Assembly (NCBI RefSeq): GCF_000484695.1
Contig: NZ_AXVR01000003.1
Coordinates: forward strand, 106,888 to 170,887
Reading direction: 5' to 3'
Length of the DNA: 64,000 bases
Source of the DNA: Salinispora cortesiana
GTDB taxonomy: Bacteria > Actinomycetota > Actinomycetes > Mycobacteriales > Micromonosporaceae
Under the pieces are notes generated by a model. That model saw only the letters and a program-made list of their open reading frames with translations. It was not told the origin of the DNA and did no database searches. How positions within the stretch are numbered: position 1 is the first letter of the stretch; every line of letters starts with the position of its first letter. Below, in pieces: positions 17,673 to 27,163 of the stretch. Both the position numbers and the translations under genes were made by a program.

Positions 17673-18974
17673 ATGCGTCGCACAGCCAAGGGAGTCGCCG
17701 TACTCGCCTCCGCCGCCCTTGCTCTGACCCTCGTCGCCTGTGGCGGGGACGAGCAGAGCGCGGGGGAAGAGTCAACGACCGACCCCGCAGCCATGAAGGC
17801 CGAGCTGACCTGGTGGGACACCTCGGACCCGAAGAACGAGGGTCCGGTCTTCCAGGAGCTGATCGCCAAGTTCAACCAGACCTATCCGAACGTGAAGATC
17901 AACTATCAGTCGGTCCCGTTCGGTGAGGCGCAGAACCAGTTCAAGACGGCCGCGCAGGCCGAGACCGGCGCACCGGACATCCTGCGGGCGGAGGTGGCCT
18001 GGGTTCCGGAGTTCGCCTCGCTGGGCTACCTCTACGCGCTGGACGGCTCCGAGCTGCTCGCCGACGAGTCGGACTTCCTGGCTACTCCGCTCGCCTCGAA
18101 CAAGTACGACGGCAAGACCTACGGCGTCCCACAAGTGACCGACACGCTGTCGCTCATGTACAACAAGAAGCTGTTGGCCGAGGCGGGTGTCGCCGCCGCG
18201 CCGACGACCTGGGCCGAGCTGAAGACCGCCGCCCAGGCCGTCAAGGAGAAGACCGGCGCGGACGGCCTCTACCTCAATCCGGCGGGCTACTTCCTGCTGC
18301 CGTTCCTCTACGGCGAGGGCGGGGACCTGGTTGATGTCCCGGCCAAGAAGATCGTCGTCGGCTCGGACCAGAACGTCGCCGGGCTGAAGATCGCCAAGGA
18401 TCTGATCGACAGCGGCGCAGCCGTTCAGCCGCCTGCCACGGACTCCTACGGAACCATGATGACCCTCTTCAAGGAAGAGAAGGTCGCCATGATCATTAAT
18501 GGTCCCTGGGAGGTCAACAACGTTTCGCAGGCGCCGACCTTCGGCGGCGTGGAGAACCTCGGCATCGCCCCGGTCCCCGGCGGCTCGGCCCGGGCCGGCG
18601 GTCCGGTCGGTGGGCACAACTACACCGTCTGGTCCGGTATGCCCCAGGAGAAGGTCGAGGCCGCCGTCGCCTTCGTGGCGTTCATGAGCTCCACCGAGTC
18701 ACAGGCATTCCTCGCCGAGAAGCTCGGGCTGCTGCCGACGCGTAAGTCGGCCTACGACCTCGACGCGGTGCGGAGCAATCCGATCGTGACCGCGTACCAG
18801 CCGGCCGTCGAGGCCGCGGTCGGCCGCCCCTGGATCCCCGAGGCCGGCCAGTTCTTCGAACCGCTGGACCAGATGGCCACCGAGGTCCTGATCCAGAACC
18901 GGGACCCGAAGGAGGCGCTCGACGAGGTCGCGAAGAGGTACCAGGCGGAGGTCGTCACCGCGTACGGGTTCTGA
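17673..18974 (+). CDS. Sugar ABC transporter solute-binding lipoprotein (maltose/alpha-glucoside type)
   Basis: A 433-residue extracytoplasmic binding protein. The N-terminus is a lipoprotein signal ending in the lipobox LVAC with the acylated Cys near residue 23. The body is a family-1 binding protein (SBP_bac_1) with the early ELTWWDTSDP segment and a late LGLLPTRKSAYD region, typical of maltose/trehalose/alpha-glucoside binders. Two permease genes follow, but no ATPase gene, so a shared MsiK-like ATPase encoded elsewhere is expected, as in other actinobacteria. Location next to an alpha-glucosidase supports the substrate class; the exact sugar is not established. Confidence 0.93.
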   Translation: MRRTAKGVAVLASAALALTLVACGGDEQSAGEESTTDPAAMKAELTWWDTSDPKNEGPVFQELIAKFNQTYPNVKINYQSVPFGEAQNQFKTAAQAETGAPDILRAEVAWVPEFASLGYLYALDGSELLADESDFLATPLASNKYDGKTYGVPQVTDTLSLMYNKKLLAEAGVAAAPTTWAELKTAAQAVKEKTGADGLYLNPAGYFLLPFLYGEGGDLVDVPAKKIVVGSDQNVAGLKIAKDLIDSGAAVQPPATDSYGTMMTLFKEEKVAMIINGPWEVNNVSQAPTFGGVENLGIAPVPGGSARAGGPVGGHNYTVWSGMPQEKVEAAVAFVAFMSSTESQAFLAEKLGLLPTRKSAYDLDAVRSNPIVTAYQPAVEAAVGRPWIPEAGQFFEPLDQMATEVLIQNRDPKEALDEVAKRYQAEVVTAYGF

Positions 18975-19027
18975 TTCACCGCCGGCGGGCAGGGGCCGGC
19001 GACCACTTGTCCCTCGGTATCCGGCCG

Positions 19028-19054
19028 GGCCGGCGACCGCTCCGGTCGCCGGCC
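19028..19054 (+). repeat. Strong hairpin between the sugar-binding protein and permease genes
   Basis: GGCCGGCGACC (19028-19038) and GGTCGCCGGCC (19044-19054) form a perfect 11-bp stem with a 5-base loop. A smaller pair of GCCGGC repeats (18981-18986, 18995-19000) precedes it. It lies in the 110-base gap after the binding-protein stop and may protect the upstream mRNA or attenuate downstream transcription. Confidence 0.75.
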
Positions 19055-19084
19055 AGCCGGCTCACCTACTGGAGCTCAGCTGAT

Positions 19085-20098
19085 ATGCGCACCGTGACCG
19101 CCGCGCCAGCGTCCGCGCCGCCCGACCATCGCTTCGCCCGTCCGTCTCGACTTCGTCGTAGCTGGGACCGGAACTGGTACGCCTGGGCGATGGTCCTGCC
19201 GGTGGTGATCGTCCTGGCAGTCTTGATCTTCTATCCGCTCGGCCGGGGAATCTGGCTCTCCTTCACCACCCTCAACGAGGCCAACCAGGTGGCGGAGATC
19301 TGCACCAAGTCGATCAGCGGCGGCGAGGTCTGCGAGGAGAACCCCAACCGGTGGGAGTATGCGGGTCTGGACAACTACGTCCGGGTCCTCACCGGCCAGG
19401 TCGGCCGGTTCTGGGAGTGGACCGGGATCACCCTGATCTGGACCTTCGTCGGTGTCGCCTTCCACTATTGTCTCGGGCTTGGCCTCGCCATCCTGCTCAA
19501 CCGCCCGATGCGCGGCCGTGGCCTCTACCGGGTGCTGCTGGTGCTGCCGTGGGCGGTGCCGGCCTTCGTCAGCGCCTTCGCCTGGAAGTTCATCTTCAAC
19601 GAACGCTTTGGCCTGGCGAACTCGCTGCTCACCGCGCTCGGGGCCGACCCGCTCCCGTGGTTCTCCGAACGGTGGACATCACTGTTCACCGCGATTGTCA
19701 CCAACGTCTGGCTCGGTGTGCCGTTCATGATGGTGGCGCTGCTCGGCGGGCTGCAGACCATTCCCGGTGAGCTCTACGAGGCGGCGGAGATCGACGGCGC
19801 ATCGCCGTGGCAGCGGTTCCGTGCCGTCACGATGCCGGGCCTGCGCCCGACCAGCATGACCGTGATCCTGCTCGGCACCATCTGGACGTTCAACCTCTTC
19901 CCGGTCATCTTCCTGGTGACGGAGGGAGAGCCGGCCGGAGAGACCGAGATCCTGGTGACCGGCGCGTACCGGGCAGCCTTCGAGGGCATTCGCAATTATT
20001 CGCTCGCCTCCACGTACGGCGTGTTGATTCTCTCCATTCTCTTGGTCTTCTCCGTGTTCTACCGGCGGGCACTGCGTAAGCAAGGCGAGGTGTGGTGA
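19085..20098 (+). CDS. Sugar ABC transporter permease (MalF type)
   Basis: A 337-residue inner-membrane permease with about six membrane segments, starting with WYAWAMVLPVVIVLAVLIFYPLGRG near residue 35. The BPD-type EAA loop, EAAEIDGASPWQRFRAVTMPGL near residue 235, docks the ATPase. ATG at 19085 is preceded by GGAG and yields a short cytoplasmic N-terminus; the earlier in-frame start would read through the intergenic hairpin. The gene stop overlaps the start of the second permease (TGATG), so the two are coupled. Confidence 0.93.
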   Translation: MRTVTAAPASAPPDHRFARPSRLRRSWDRNWYAWAMVLPVVIVLAVLIFYPLGRGIWLSFTTLNEANQVAEICTKSISGGEVCEENPNRWEYAGLDNYVRVLTGQVGRFWEWTGITLIWTFVGVAFHYCLGLGLAILLNRPMRGRGLYRVLLVLPWAVPAFVSAFAWKFIFNERFGLANSLLTALGADPLPWFSERWTSLFTAIVTNVWLGVPFMMVALLGGLQTIPGELYEAAEIDGASPWQRFRAVTMPGLRPTSMTVILLGTIWTFNLFPVIFLVTEGEPAGETEILVTGAYRAAFEGIRNYSLASTYGVLILSILLVFSVFYRRALRKQGEVW

Positions 20099-21042
20099 TG
20101 GGCCAATCGACCAGCTCCGGGACGGCCGCGTCAACGGCGCGGACGCCGACGGCCCCGATCAAGGCCGGGTCAACGCCGGCGGCCCCGGCGGAGCCTGCAC
20201 GGCGTGCCGGCCGTAGTCGGCGCAGCCGGGCGACGTCGCTGCTGTTGCACGGGACCTTGATTGTCGCGTCGCTGGTCGCGATCGGTCCGATCGTCTGGGT
20301 GCTGCTCTCCTCGTTCAAGCCCGGGTACGCGGTGCAGAGCACCAACCTGACCCTGGTCCAGGATCCAACGCTGACCAACTACCGCTACGTGCTCTTCGAC
20401 ACCAGCTTTCTGCGGTGGCTGCTGAACTCGGTGATCGTGGCTGCCGGCACGATGGGGATCGGTATTTTCCTCTCGGCGACCACCGGTTACGCCGTCTCCC
20501 GGTTCAACTTCCCGGGCCGCCGGCCGTTGATGATGGTCTTCCTGGTCACCCAGATGTTTCCGGTGGCCATCCTGATCGTGCCGATCTACACCATCATGGC
20601 GCGGCTCGGGTTGATCAATACGTTGCCGTCGCTGGTGATCGCCTACCTGACCATCGCTGTTCCGTTCTGCGCCTGGATGCTCAAGGGCTACTTCGACTCC
20701 ATCCCCACCTCGCTGGACGAGGCGGCGGCGCTGGATGGCTGCGGCCCGTTCGCCACCTTCTGGCGGGTGGTGCTGCCACTGGCCCGCCCGGCCATCGCGG
20801 TCACCGCCTTCTACACCTTCCTGACCGCGTGGGGGGAGGTCGCGTACGCGTCGGCCTTCATCCAGACCGACAACCAGTTCACCCTGGCGTACGGGCTTCG
20901 GCAGTTCGTGCCGCAGTACAACCCGCAGTGGGAGTACCTGACGGCGGCGGCGGTGCTGGTGACGGTCCCGGCCGGGCTGGTCTTCCTGTTCGCCCAACGG
21001 CACCTGGTCTCGGGTCTGACCGCAGGTGGTACGAAGGGCTGA
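20098..21042 (+). CDS. Sugar ABC transporter permease (MalG type)
   Basis: The second permease of the alpha-glucoside transporter, 314 residues, with six membrane segments (first at LLLHGTLIVASLVAIGPIVWVLL) and an EAA loop EAAALDGCGPFATFWRVVLPLARP near residue 210. The N-terminal 45 residues are Ala/Pro/Arg-rich and hydrophilic. ATG at 20098 overlaps the stop of the first permease; the in-frame GTG codons just upstream are less likely. The operon has no ATPase gene. Confidence 0.93.
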   Translation: MGQSTSSGTAASTARTPTAPIKAGSTPAAPAEPARRAGRSRRSRATSLLLHGTLIVASLVAIGPIVWVLLSSFKPGYAVQSTNLTLVQDPTLTNYRYVLFDTSFLRWLLNSVIVAAGTMGIGIFLSATTGYAVSRFNFPGRRPLMMVFLVTQMFPVAILIVPIYTIMARLGLINTLPSLVIAYLTIAVPFCAWMLKGYFDSIPTSLDEAAALDGCGPFATFWRVVLPLARPAIAVTAFYTFLTAWGEVAYASAFIQTDNQFTLAYGLRQFVPQYNPQWEYLTAAAVLVTVPAGLVFLFAQRHLVSGLTAGGTKG

Positions 21043-21102
21043 CGCGCCGATCGACCGAGCCCCTCTACTACGACCCGTCGTTGGTGCGGGAGGATAGGCC
21101 GC

Positions 21103-21444
21103 GTGGAAGCTCTACGACTCATCCTCCGCTACATCCACCTGATCGGGTTCGCGCTGCTGCTCGGTGGCGCGACGGTGCAGTACCTCAAGGGCAGGTTCCG
21201 GATCAACCCGGCCATGCTCTGGGGTGCGACGCTCGCACTGCTGACCGGAATCGGCCTCTCCGCGCCCCTGCGGGACGGGGGTGAGCCGGACCCCGCGAAG
21301 CTCGTCACCAAGCTGGCGCTCGCGCTGTTCATCTTCGTCATGGTCTTCTTCTCGCGGAAGCGGGAAGCGGTCAACCGTGGACATTTCCTCGCGATCATCG
21401 GGCTGACCCTGGTCAACGCTGCGGTAGCGGTCTTCTGGCGGTAA
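21103..21444 (+). CDS. Small integral membrane protein of unknown function
   Basis: A 113-residue protein with three or four hydrophobic segments: residues 4-25 (LRLILRYIHLIGFALLLGGA), 36-52, 68-85 and 95-112. The pattern of a His early in the first helix and an Arg/Lys-rich loop (FFSRKREAVNR) resembles small conserved actinobacterial membrane proteins of unknown role. It sits between the sugar and nucleoside transporter operons and has its own GTG start; its partners are not evident. Confidence 0.7.
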   Translation: MEALRLILRYIHLIGFALLLGGATVQYLKGRFRINPAMLWGATLALLTGIGLSAPLRDGGEPDPAKLVTKLALALFIFVMVFFSRKREAVNRGHFLAIIGLTLVNAAVAVFWR

Positions 21445-21699
21445 CGTCCGACGGGGGACCTCCCCTGCGGAGGAGAATTCGTCCCACCCCGCGCTCCTTT
21501 GACCGGCATGTCGAGTGACCGAAATACCCCAGGATCACGTCGGGGTAACAGGCACTCAACAGTCACGCATGATTGTCGGCCGGGGTAGGTGCCTGGGCGT
21601 ACGCTCGGCGTCCGGAACGTGGGACACCGGCGGCACAGTGCAGGCCGGTTCACAAGGGCTGCCACCGCGGATGCGCGGTGCGCAACGGAAGGAGACGTC

Positions 21700-22779
21700 T
21701 TGCGCTCGGTGCGTGGGATGCGGATCGCCTCGGTCTTCGCGGTGGGTGGCCTCGTGCTGGCCGCCACCGCCTGCGGTGAGGCACCCGAGGAAGACAACGC
21801 CGGCAACGGCGGCGAGAAGTTCAGTGCCTGCATGGTGACCGACGTCGGCGGGATCGACGACAAGTCCTTCAACACCTCGGCCTGGAAGGGCCTGGAGGCG
21901 GCCAAGGCCGAGAACAAGGACATCGACATCAAGTACGTCGCGTCGAAGGCCGAGGCGGATTACGAGCCGAACCTGACGCAGTACGTCAACCAGGACTGCA
22001 ACTTCATCCTCGCCGTCGGTGGACTGATGGGTGACGCCACCTCCACGATCGCGGCGGCGAACCCGGACCAGCAGTTCGGCATCGTGGACACGAAGTTGCC
22101 GGAGGGCAACGTCTACCCGATGCAGTTCGACACCGCCCAGGCCGGCTTCCTCGCTGGCTACCTGGCCGCCGGCCTCAGCGAGACCGGCAAGGTGGGCACC
22201 TACGGTGGTCTGAAGATCCCGCCGGTGACGATCTTCATGGACGGCTACGCCGACGGGGTCGACCACTACAACGAGGCCAAGGGGAAGAACGTCCAGGTCC
22301 TGGGCTGGGACAAGGCCAGCCAGAACGGCTCGTTCGCCAATGACTTCGTCAAGCAGGACGAGGGCAAGAAGGTCAGCGACGCACTGGTCGCCCAGGGCGC
22401 GGACATCATCATGCCGGTCGCTGGCGGTGCTGGCCTCGGCACCACCGCGGCGGCCCAGGCCTCCGGTGGTAAGTACAACACCATCTGGGTCGACGTCGAC
22501 GGCTGCGAGAGCACCTCGAACTGCCCGGCGATCATCACCACGGTGGTGAAGAACATCCCCGGCGCCGTTCAGGAGGCCGTGCTCAAGGCCGCCGCCGGCG
22601 AGAAGCTGGAGGCGGACCCGGGCTTCACCGGCACGCTGGCCAACGAGGGCGTCTCGCTCGCGCCGTACCACGAGTTCGACAGCAAGATCCCGGCTGAGCT
22701 GAAGGCCGAGGTCGACAAGCTGAAGGCGGACATCGCCGCTGGCCTGATCAAGGTTGAGTCGCAGTCCCAACCGCAGTGA
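21700..22779 (+). CDS. BMP family nucleoside-binding lipoprotein (ABC transporter)
   Basis: The extracytoplasmic binding component of a nucleoside ABC transporter (PnrA/Med family). The 359-residue protein has a lipoprotein signal with lipobox LAATAC, then the family's opening FSACMVTDVGGIDDKSFNTSAW, and AVGGLMGDATSTIA in the ligand-binding cleft. TTG at 21700 is chosen because GGAAGGAG ends 5 bases before it; ATG at 21718 is an alternative giving a slightly shorter signal. Downstream genes encode the ATPase, two permeases and then cytidine deaminase and a pyrimidine phosphorylase, which defines the substrate class. Confidence 0.93.
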   Translation: MRSVRGMRIASVFAVGGLVLAATACGEAPEEDNAGNGGEKFSACMVTDVGGIDDKSFNTSAWKGLEAAKAENKDIDIKYVASKAEADYEPNLTQYVNQDCNFILAVGGLMGDATSTIAAANPDQQFGIVDTKLPEGNVYPMQFDTAQAGFLAGYLAAGLSETGKVGTYGGLKIPPVTIFMDGYADGVDHYNEAKGKNVQVLGWDKASQNGSFANDFVKQDEGKKVSDALVAQGADIIMPVAGGAGLGTTAAAQASGGKYNTIWVDVDGCESTSNCPAIITTVVKNIPGAVQEAVLKAAAGEKLEADPGFTGTLANEGVSLAPYHEFDSKIPAELKAEVDKLKADIAAGLIKVESQSQPQ

Positions 22780-22847
22780 GCTGATGCCGGCTCGCCGTGG
22801 TAGGGCGCTCAGCCAAGCTGCTCGGCGAGCGGCACCGCACGACGATC

Positions 22848-22894
22848 CGGCCGCCTTGGCGCCACGGGACCTCCCGTTGGCGCCGGGGCGGCCG
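22848..22894 (+). repeat. Very stable hairpin after the BMP binding-protein gene
   Basis: The arms GGCCGCCTTGGCGCCACGGG (22849-22868) and CCCGTTGGCGCCGGGGCGGCC (22873-22893, written in two halves CCCGTTGGCGCC and GGGGCGGCC) pair almost completely, with two G-U pairs and one bulged T, around a 4-base loop; one more C-G pair closes the base. It lies between the binding-protein gene and the ATPase gene and mirrors the hairpin after the sugar-binding protein. Confidence 0.75.
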
Positions 22895-22911
22895 ATCGGC
22901 TCCACCGACGA

Positions 22912-24567
22912 GTGCCGTTGCCGGCGTACCGGCAACTCCCCGCACCATCGCTTCGTACCCGGGAGGTTGCGCTGAGACTCGAACTGCGCGGCATCACCAA
23001 ACGCTTCGGTGATCTGGTCGCCAACGACCACATCGATCTGACAGTGGAGCCGGGGGAGATCCACGCCCTGCTCGGGGAGAACGGCGCGGGCAAGTCGACC
23101 CTGATGAACGTGCTGTACGGGCTTTACCAGCCCGACGAGGGCGAGATCCTGGTGGACGGGAAGTCGCTGCAGCTGCGCGGCCCGGCGGACGCCATCGCGG
23201 TCGGGATCGGGATGGTCCACCAGCACTTCATGCTGGTACCGGTCCTCACCGTGGCAGAGAACATCATGCTCGGGGCCGAGCAGGTCCGGGGTGGCATCGT
23301 CGGCTTCCTCGACCGTCGACGTGCCCGGCGCAAGGTCGCGGAGGTATCCGCCCGCTACCACCTCCAGGTTGACCCGGACGCGATCATCGAGGACCTTCCG
23401 GTCGGCATCCAGCAGCGGGTCGAGATCGTCAAGGCGCTGACCCGCGATGCTGACCTGCTCATCCTCGACGAGCCGACCGCGGTGCTCACGCCGCAGGAGA
23501 CCGAGGAACTGCTCGCCGTCATGCGGGCGCTCAAGGCCGCTGGTAGGTCGATCGTCTTCATCACCCACAAGCTCGGTGAGGTGAAGGCCATCGCCGACCG
23601 GATCACCGTGATCCGGCACGGACGGGTCGTCGGCACCGCCGCGCCGGAGGCGAGCCGGGACGAACTGGCCGCACTGATGGTCGGCCGGACCGTTCGGCTC
23701 ACCGTGGACAAGCGGCCCGCGACGCCGGGCAAGCCGGTTCTCGAGCTCTCCGGGGTGACGGTAGACGACGACCGGCAGGTACGTACGGTGGACGGCGTTG
23801 ACCTGACCGTGTACGCGGGCGAGGTACTCGGCATCGCCGGGGTGCAGGGTAACGGCCAGAAGGAGCTGGTCGAGGCGGTCATGGGGCTGCGTCCGGTGCT
23901 CGCCGGCTCGGTGCAGCTGCGCGGGGAGCGGATCGACGACTGGTCAACCAAGGAGGTCCTCCGCGCGGGGGTCGGCTACGTGCCCGAGGACCGCAGCGTC
24001 GACGGGCTGGTCAAGGAACTCAGCATCGCGGAGAACCTGGTGCTGGACATGTACGACCGACCACCGTTCGGCAGGGGGCTCGCGCTCCGACCGGATGAGA
24101 TCAGGAAGTCAGCGCAGGAGCGGATCGCCCAGTTCGATGTCCGTACCTCGTCGGCGGAGGCGGCGGTGGGCACGCTGTCCGGCGGCAACCAACAAAAGGT
24201 GATCGTCGCCCGGGAACTGTCCCGGCCGCTGAAGCTTCTCATCGCCGCCCAGCCGACCCGCGGCGTCGATGTCGGCTCCATCGAGTTTATTCACAGTCAG
24301 ATCATTCACGAGCGGGATGCCGGAACCGCCGTCCTGCTTGTCTCCAGCGAACTCGACGAGGTGATCGGCCTGGCGGACCGGATCGCGGTGATGTGCCGCG
24401 GTCGGATCGTCGACATCGTCGGCCCGGACGTCCCCCGTGAGGAGATCGGCCTGCGGATGTCGGGCATCGGTCCGGACACGGCGGGAGCCGGGGCGAACGG
24501 GGCGACGGCGGGTACCGACGGCGGGACGCCCGCCCCGTCGGGCCCCGGCAGCGAGGACGAGGCATGA
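22912..24567 (+). CDS. Nucleoside ABC transporter ATP-binding protein (two ABC domains)
   Basis: This protein energises nucleoside import. It has two ABC modules: Walker [10 protein letters not shown] with [14 protein letters not shown] and [10 protein letters not shown] in the first, and a second module with the degenerate Walker [10 protein letters not shown] and signature LSGGNQQKV, as in the YufO/RbsA group. The outermost start, GTG 22912, gives 551 residues but has a poor ribosome-binding site. GGGAGG at 22961-22966 sits 5 bases before an in-frame CTG at 22972, which would begin [13 protein letters not shown] like typical homologues; CTG may be the real start. The C-terminal 35 residues are Gly/Ala-rich. 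It overlaps the next gene by 4 bases. Confidence 0.93.
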   Translation: MPLPAYRQLPAPSLRTREVALRLELRGITKRFGDLVANDHIDLTVEPGEIHALLGENGAGKSTLMNVLYGLYQPDEGEILVDGKSLQLRGPADAIAVGIGMVHQHFMLVPVLTVAENIMLGAEQVRGGIVGFLDRRRARRKVAEVSARYHLQVDPDAIIEDLPVGIQQRVEIVKALTRDADLLILDEPTAVLTPQETEELLAVMRALKAAGRSIVFITHKLGEVKAIADRITVIRHGRVVGTAAPEASRDELAALMVGRTVRLTVDKRPATPGKPVLELSGVTVDDDRQVRTVDGVDLTVYAGEVLGIAGVQGNGQKELVEAVMGLRPVLAGSVQLRGERIDDWSTKEVLRAGVGYVPEDRSVDGLVKELSIAENLVLDMYDRPPFGRGLALRPDEIRKSAQERIAQFDVRTSSAEAAVGTLSGGNQQKVIVARELSRPLKLLIAAQPTRGVDVGSIEFIHSQIIHERDAGTAVLLVSSELDEVIGLADRIAVMCRGRIVDIVGPDVPREEIGLRMSGIGPDTAGAGANGATAGTDGGTPAPSGPGSEDEA

Positions 24568-25877
24568 CCAACACAGGGTCCGGCTCCCCGGACAAGGAAC
24601 CGGCGACCGCGGACCAGGCGGCCAGGATGGCGCTCGACAACACCGAGCGCGCCGAGCCGACGAGTCAGCAGCCACCGGAGCGCCCCGCGCTCGGGCGGCT
24701 CTTCGTGGAGAATCTCTGGGCCGCCAACACTCTCACGGTGACGGTGCTGTCGTTGCTGCTGGCGATGGTCGTCGGTGGGATCCTGATGATCGTCTCTGAT
24801 CCGGACGTGCTGGGCACCTACAGTTACTTCACCGCCCGCCCGGGCGACGCCCTCAACGCCAGCTGGACGTTGGTCAGCGAGGCGTACACGAACCTGTTCA
24901 AGGGCGCGATCCTCGACCCCGACGCGGTCGGCCTCACCGCGGCGCTGAGCCCGATCTCGGAGACGCTGACCTACACCGCCCCGCTGGTCTTCACCGGGCT
25001 CTCCGTGGCGCTCGCCTTCCGTGGTGGCCTGTTCAACATCGGTGCCCAGGGTCAGGCCACGATGGGCGTCATCGCGGCCGGGCTGGCCGGGTTCCTGCTG
25101 CCGCTGCCGGCCGGGCTGCACCTGCTCGTCGCGGTCTTCGCCGGTGCGGTTGGCGGTGCCGTGTGGGGCTTCATCCCGGGGATTCTCAAGGCCCGCACCG
25201 GCGCCCACGAGGTGATCAACACGATCATGCTCAACTACGTCGCGGCGTACTTCCTGGTCTGGTTGATCGTGCAGAACGGGGTGCAGGACCCGAACCGTAC
25301 GGATGCCATCAGCCGGCCGGTGGACGCCTCCGCGCAGCTCCCCCGGCTGTTCGGCGACAACCTGCGGGCACACGCCGGAATCATCCTCGCCGTGCTGGTG
25401 ACCTGGGCGGTCGCCTGGCTGCTGAACCGGTCGACCCTCGGCTTCGAGCTGCGGGCCGTGGGGAGTAACCCGGCGGCCTCGCGTACCGCCGGCATCAGTG
25501 TCACCCGGACCTATGTGTTGATCATGGTCTTCGCCGGTGCCCTGGCCGGCCTCGGTGGCTCGCAGATGGTACTCGGCACCACCGCCGCCGCGCTGACCCC
25601 GCTGGTCGTGGCCCAGATCGGTTTCGACGGCATCCTGGTGGCGCTCCTCGGCCGGGTGAAGCCGTGGGGCGTGTTGCTCGCCGCACTGCTCTTCGGCGCG
25701 CTGCAGGCCGGCGGGAACCGGATGCAGTCGTACTCGGGCGTCTCGCTGGAACTGGTTACGGTGCTCCAGGCGCTGATCGTCATCTTCATCGCCGCACCAG
25801 CCCTGGTGAAGGCGATCTTCCAGCTTCGAGCCGCCCGGGCCGCCCGGCCGCAGACGAGCCTCGCGAAGGGCTGGTGA
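24564..25877 (+). CDS. Nucleoside ABC transporter permease (YufP type)
   Basis: A 437-residue inner-membrane permease of the BPD_transp_2 family, with a hydrophilic N-terminus of about 45 residues followed by eight or more membrane segments. [21 protein letters not shown], beginning near residue 148, and [21 protein letters not shown] are the family's conserved core. ATG at 24564 overlaps the ATPase stop (ATGA), and its own stop overlaps the next permease's GTG, so the transporter genes are translationally coupled. Confidence 0.93.
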   Translation: MTNTGSGSPDKEPATADQAARMALDNTERAEPTSQQPPERPALGRLFVENLWAANTLTVTVLSLLLAMVVGGILMIVSDPDVLGTYSYFTARPGDALNASWTLVSEAYTNLFKGAILDPDAVGLTAALSPISETLTYTAPLVFTGLSVALAFRGGLFNIGAQGQATMGVIAAGLAGFLLPLPAGLHLLVAVFAGAVGGAVWGFIPGILKARTGAHEVINTIMLNYVAAYFLVWLIVQNGVQDPNRTDAISRPVDASAQLPRLFGDNLRAHAGIILAVLVTWAVAWLLNRSTLGFELRAVGSNPAASRTAGISVTRTYVLIMVFAGALAGLGGSQMVLGTTAAALTPLVVAQIGFDGILVALLGRVKPWGVLLAALLFGALQAGGNRMQSYSGVSLELVTVLQALIVIFIAAPALVKAIFQLRAARAARPQTSLAKGW

Positions 25878-27163
25878 CGCGCATGTCCACCATGGCTGTT
25901 GACGACGTCGCGGTCGCCCCGGTCAACGAGGGGTTCTGGACCCGGAACCGGAAGGCTGGCCTGGTGCTGACCGCGCTCGGCCTGCTGGCCGTGCTGCTCT
26001 TCACCACGCTCGCCACCGGTGAGCCGGCCCGGTTCACCCTCAGCGAGGACGCCAGCGGCGCCACGTTGAAGATCAACGGTACGGTCGGCGCGGCCCTCTT
26101 CGGGGCGGTCGCCCTCGCCGCCGGCGTGGCGATCCTCGCCGGGCTGCCGACGCGCTGGTTCACCCTCGTGCTCGGTGTCGGCCTGGTCGGCTTCGTGGTC
26201 AGCTTCCTCTGCTGGCAGGTCTCCACCGCGCCGGCCGGGCAGAACTTCATGCCCCTGGTCAACATCGTCCGGGGCACCTTCATCCTGGCTCTTCCGCTGA
26301 TCTTCGGGTCGTTGGCCGGTGTGCTCTGCGAACGCTCCGGCGTGGTCAACGTGGCCATCGAGGGTCAGCTGCTGATGGGCGCCTTCAGCGGCGCCCTCTT
26401 CGGTAGCCTCAGCGGCAACCTCTGGGTGGGCCTGATCGCCGCGGCGATCGGCGGCACCTTCATCTCACTGCTGCTCGCGGTCTTCGCCATTCGCTACCTG
26501 GTGGACCAAGTGGTTATGGGGATCGTGCTGAACCTGCTCGCGGTGGGCATCACCGGCTTCCTCTACGAGCGGCTGATGCAGCCCGACCCGGCGAAGTACA
26601 ACAGTGCCCCACGGTTCAGCGACTGGGAGATCCCGCTGCTGTCGGAGATTCCGGTGCTTGGGCCGGCGCTGTTCGCCGGCAACATCTTCCTCTACCTCGG
26701 CCTCCTCCTGGTCCTGGTGATTCACATCGGGCTGTTCCGCACCCGGTGGGGCCTGCGTACCCGTTCGGTCGGGGAGCACCCGACCGCCGCCGACACCCTC
26801 GGTGTCCGGGTGCTGCGGCTGCGCTACCGAAATGTGCTGCTGGCGGGGGCGGTCGCCGGCATCGGTGGTGCGTCGTACACGCTCGCCCTCTTCTCGTTCA
26901 CCAAGAACATGATCGGCGGCAAGGGCTTCATCGCTCTGGCGGCGCTGATCTTCGGCCGGTGGAGCCCGACCGGTGCGCTGCTCGCGGCGCTCTTCTTCGG
27001 CTTCGCCGACCAGCTCGCCACCTATCTGAGCGCGATCAACAGCGCCATTCCGAGTCAGTTCCTGGCGATGCTGCCGTACCTGGCGACGATCCTGGCGGTG
27101 GCGGGGCTGGTGGGTAGGGTCCGGGCGCCGGCCGCCGACGGAAAGCCGTACATCAAGGGTTGA
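25874..27163 (+). CDS. Nucleoside ABC transporter permease (YufQ type)
   Basis: The second permease, 429 residues. An N-terminal region with three membrane segments (to about residue 120) precedes the conserved BPD_transp_2 core, visible as SLAGVLCERSGVVNVAIEGQ near residue 147 and GENPT-like GEHPTAADTLGV near residue 300. GTG at 25874 overlaps the previous stop (GTGA) and is preferred over upstream codons inside the other permease. Its stop overlaps the ATG of cdd, linking uptake and catabolism on one transcript. Confidence 0.93.
   Translation: MTRMSTMAVDDVAVAPVNEGFWTRNRKAGLVLTALGLLAVLLFTTLATGEPARFTLSEDASGATLKINGTVGAALFGAVALAAGVAILAGLPTRWFTLVLGVGLVGFVVSFLCWQVSTAPAGQNFMPLVNIVRGTFILALPLIFGSLAGVLCERSGVVNVAIEGQLLMGAFSGALFGSLSGNLWVGLIAAAIGGTFISLLLAVFAIRYLVDQVVMGIVLNLLAVGITGFLYERLMQPDPAKYNSAPRFSDWEIPLLSEIPVLGPALFAGNIFLYLGLLLVLVIHIGLFRTRWGLRTRSVGEHPTAADTLGVRVLRLRYRNVLLAGAVAGIGGASYTLALFSFTKNMIGGKGFIALAALIFGRWSPTGALLAALFFGFADQLATYLSAINSAIPSQFLAMLPYLATILAVAGLVGRVRAPAADGKPYIKG

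Noticed and set aside
21556..23619. Minus-strand open frame of 687 codons
   Set aside because: It lies wholly antisense to the BMP lipoprotein and ATPase genes, has low-complexity Arg/Gly/Val-rich translation and no family motif. It is a by-product of GC-rich codon bias.
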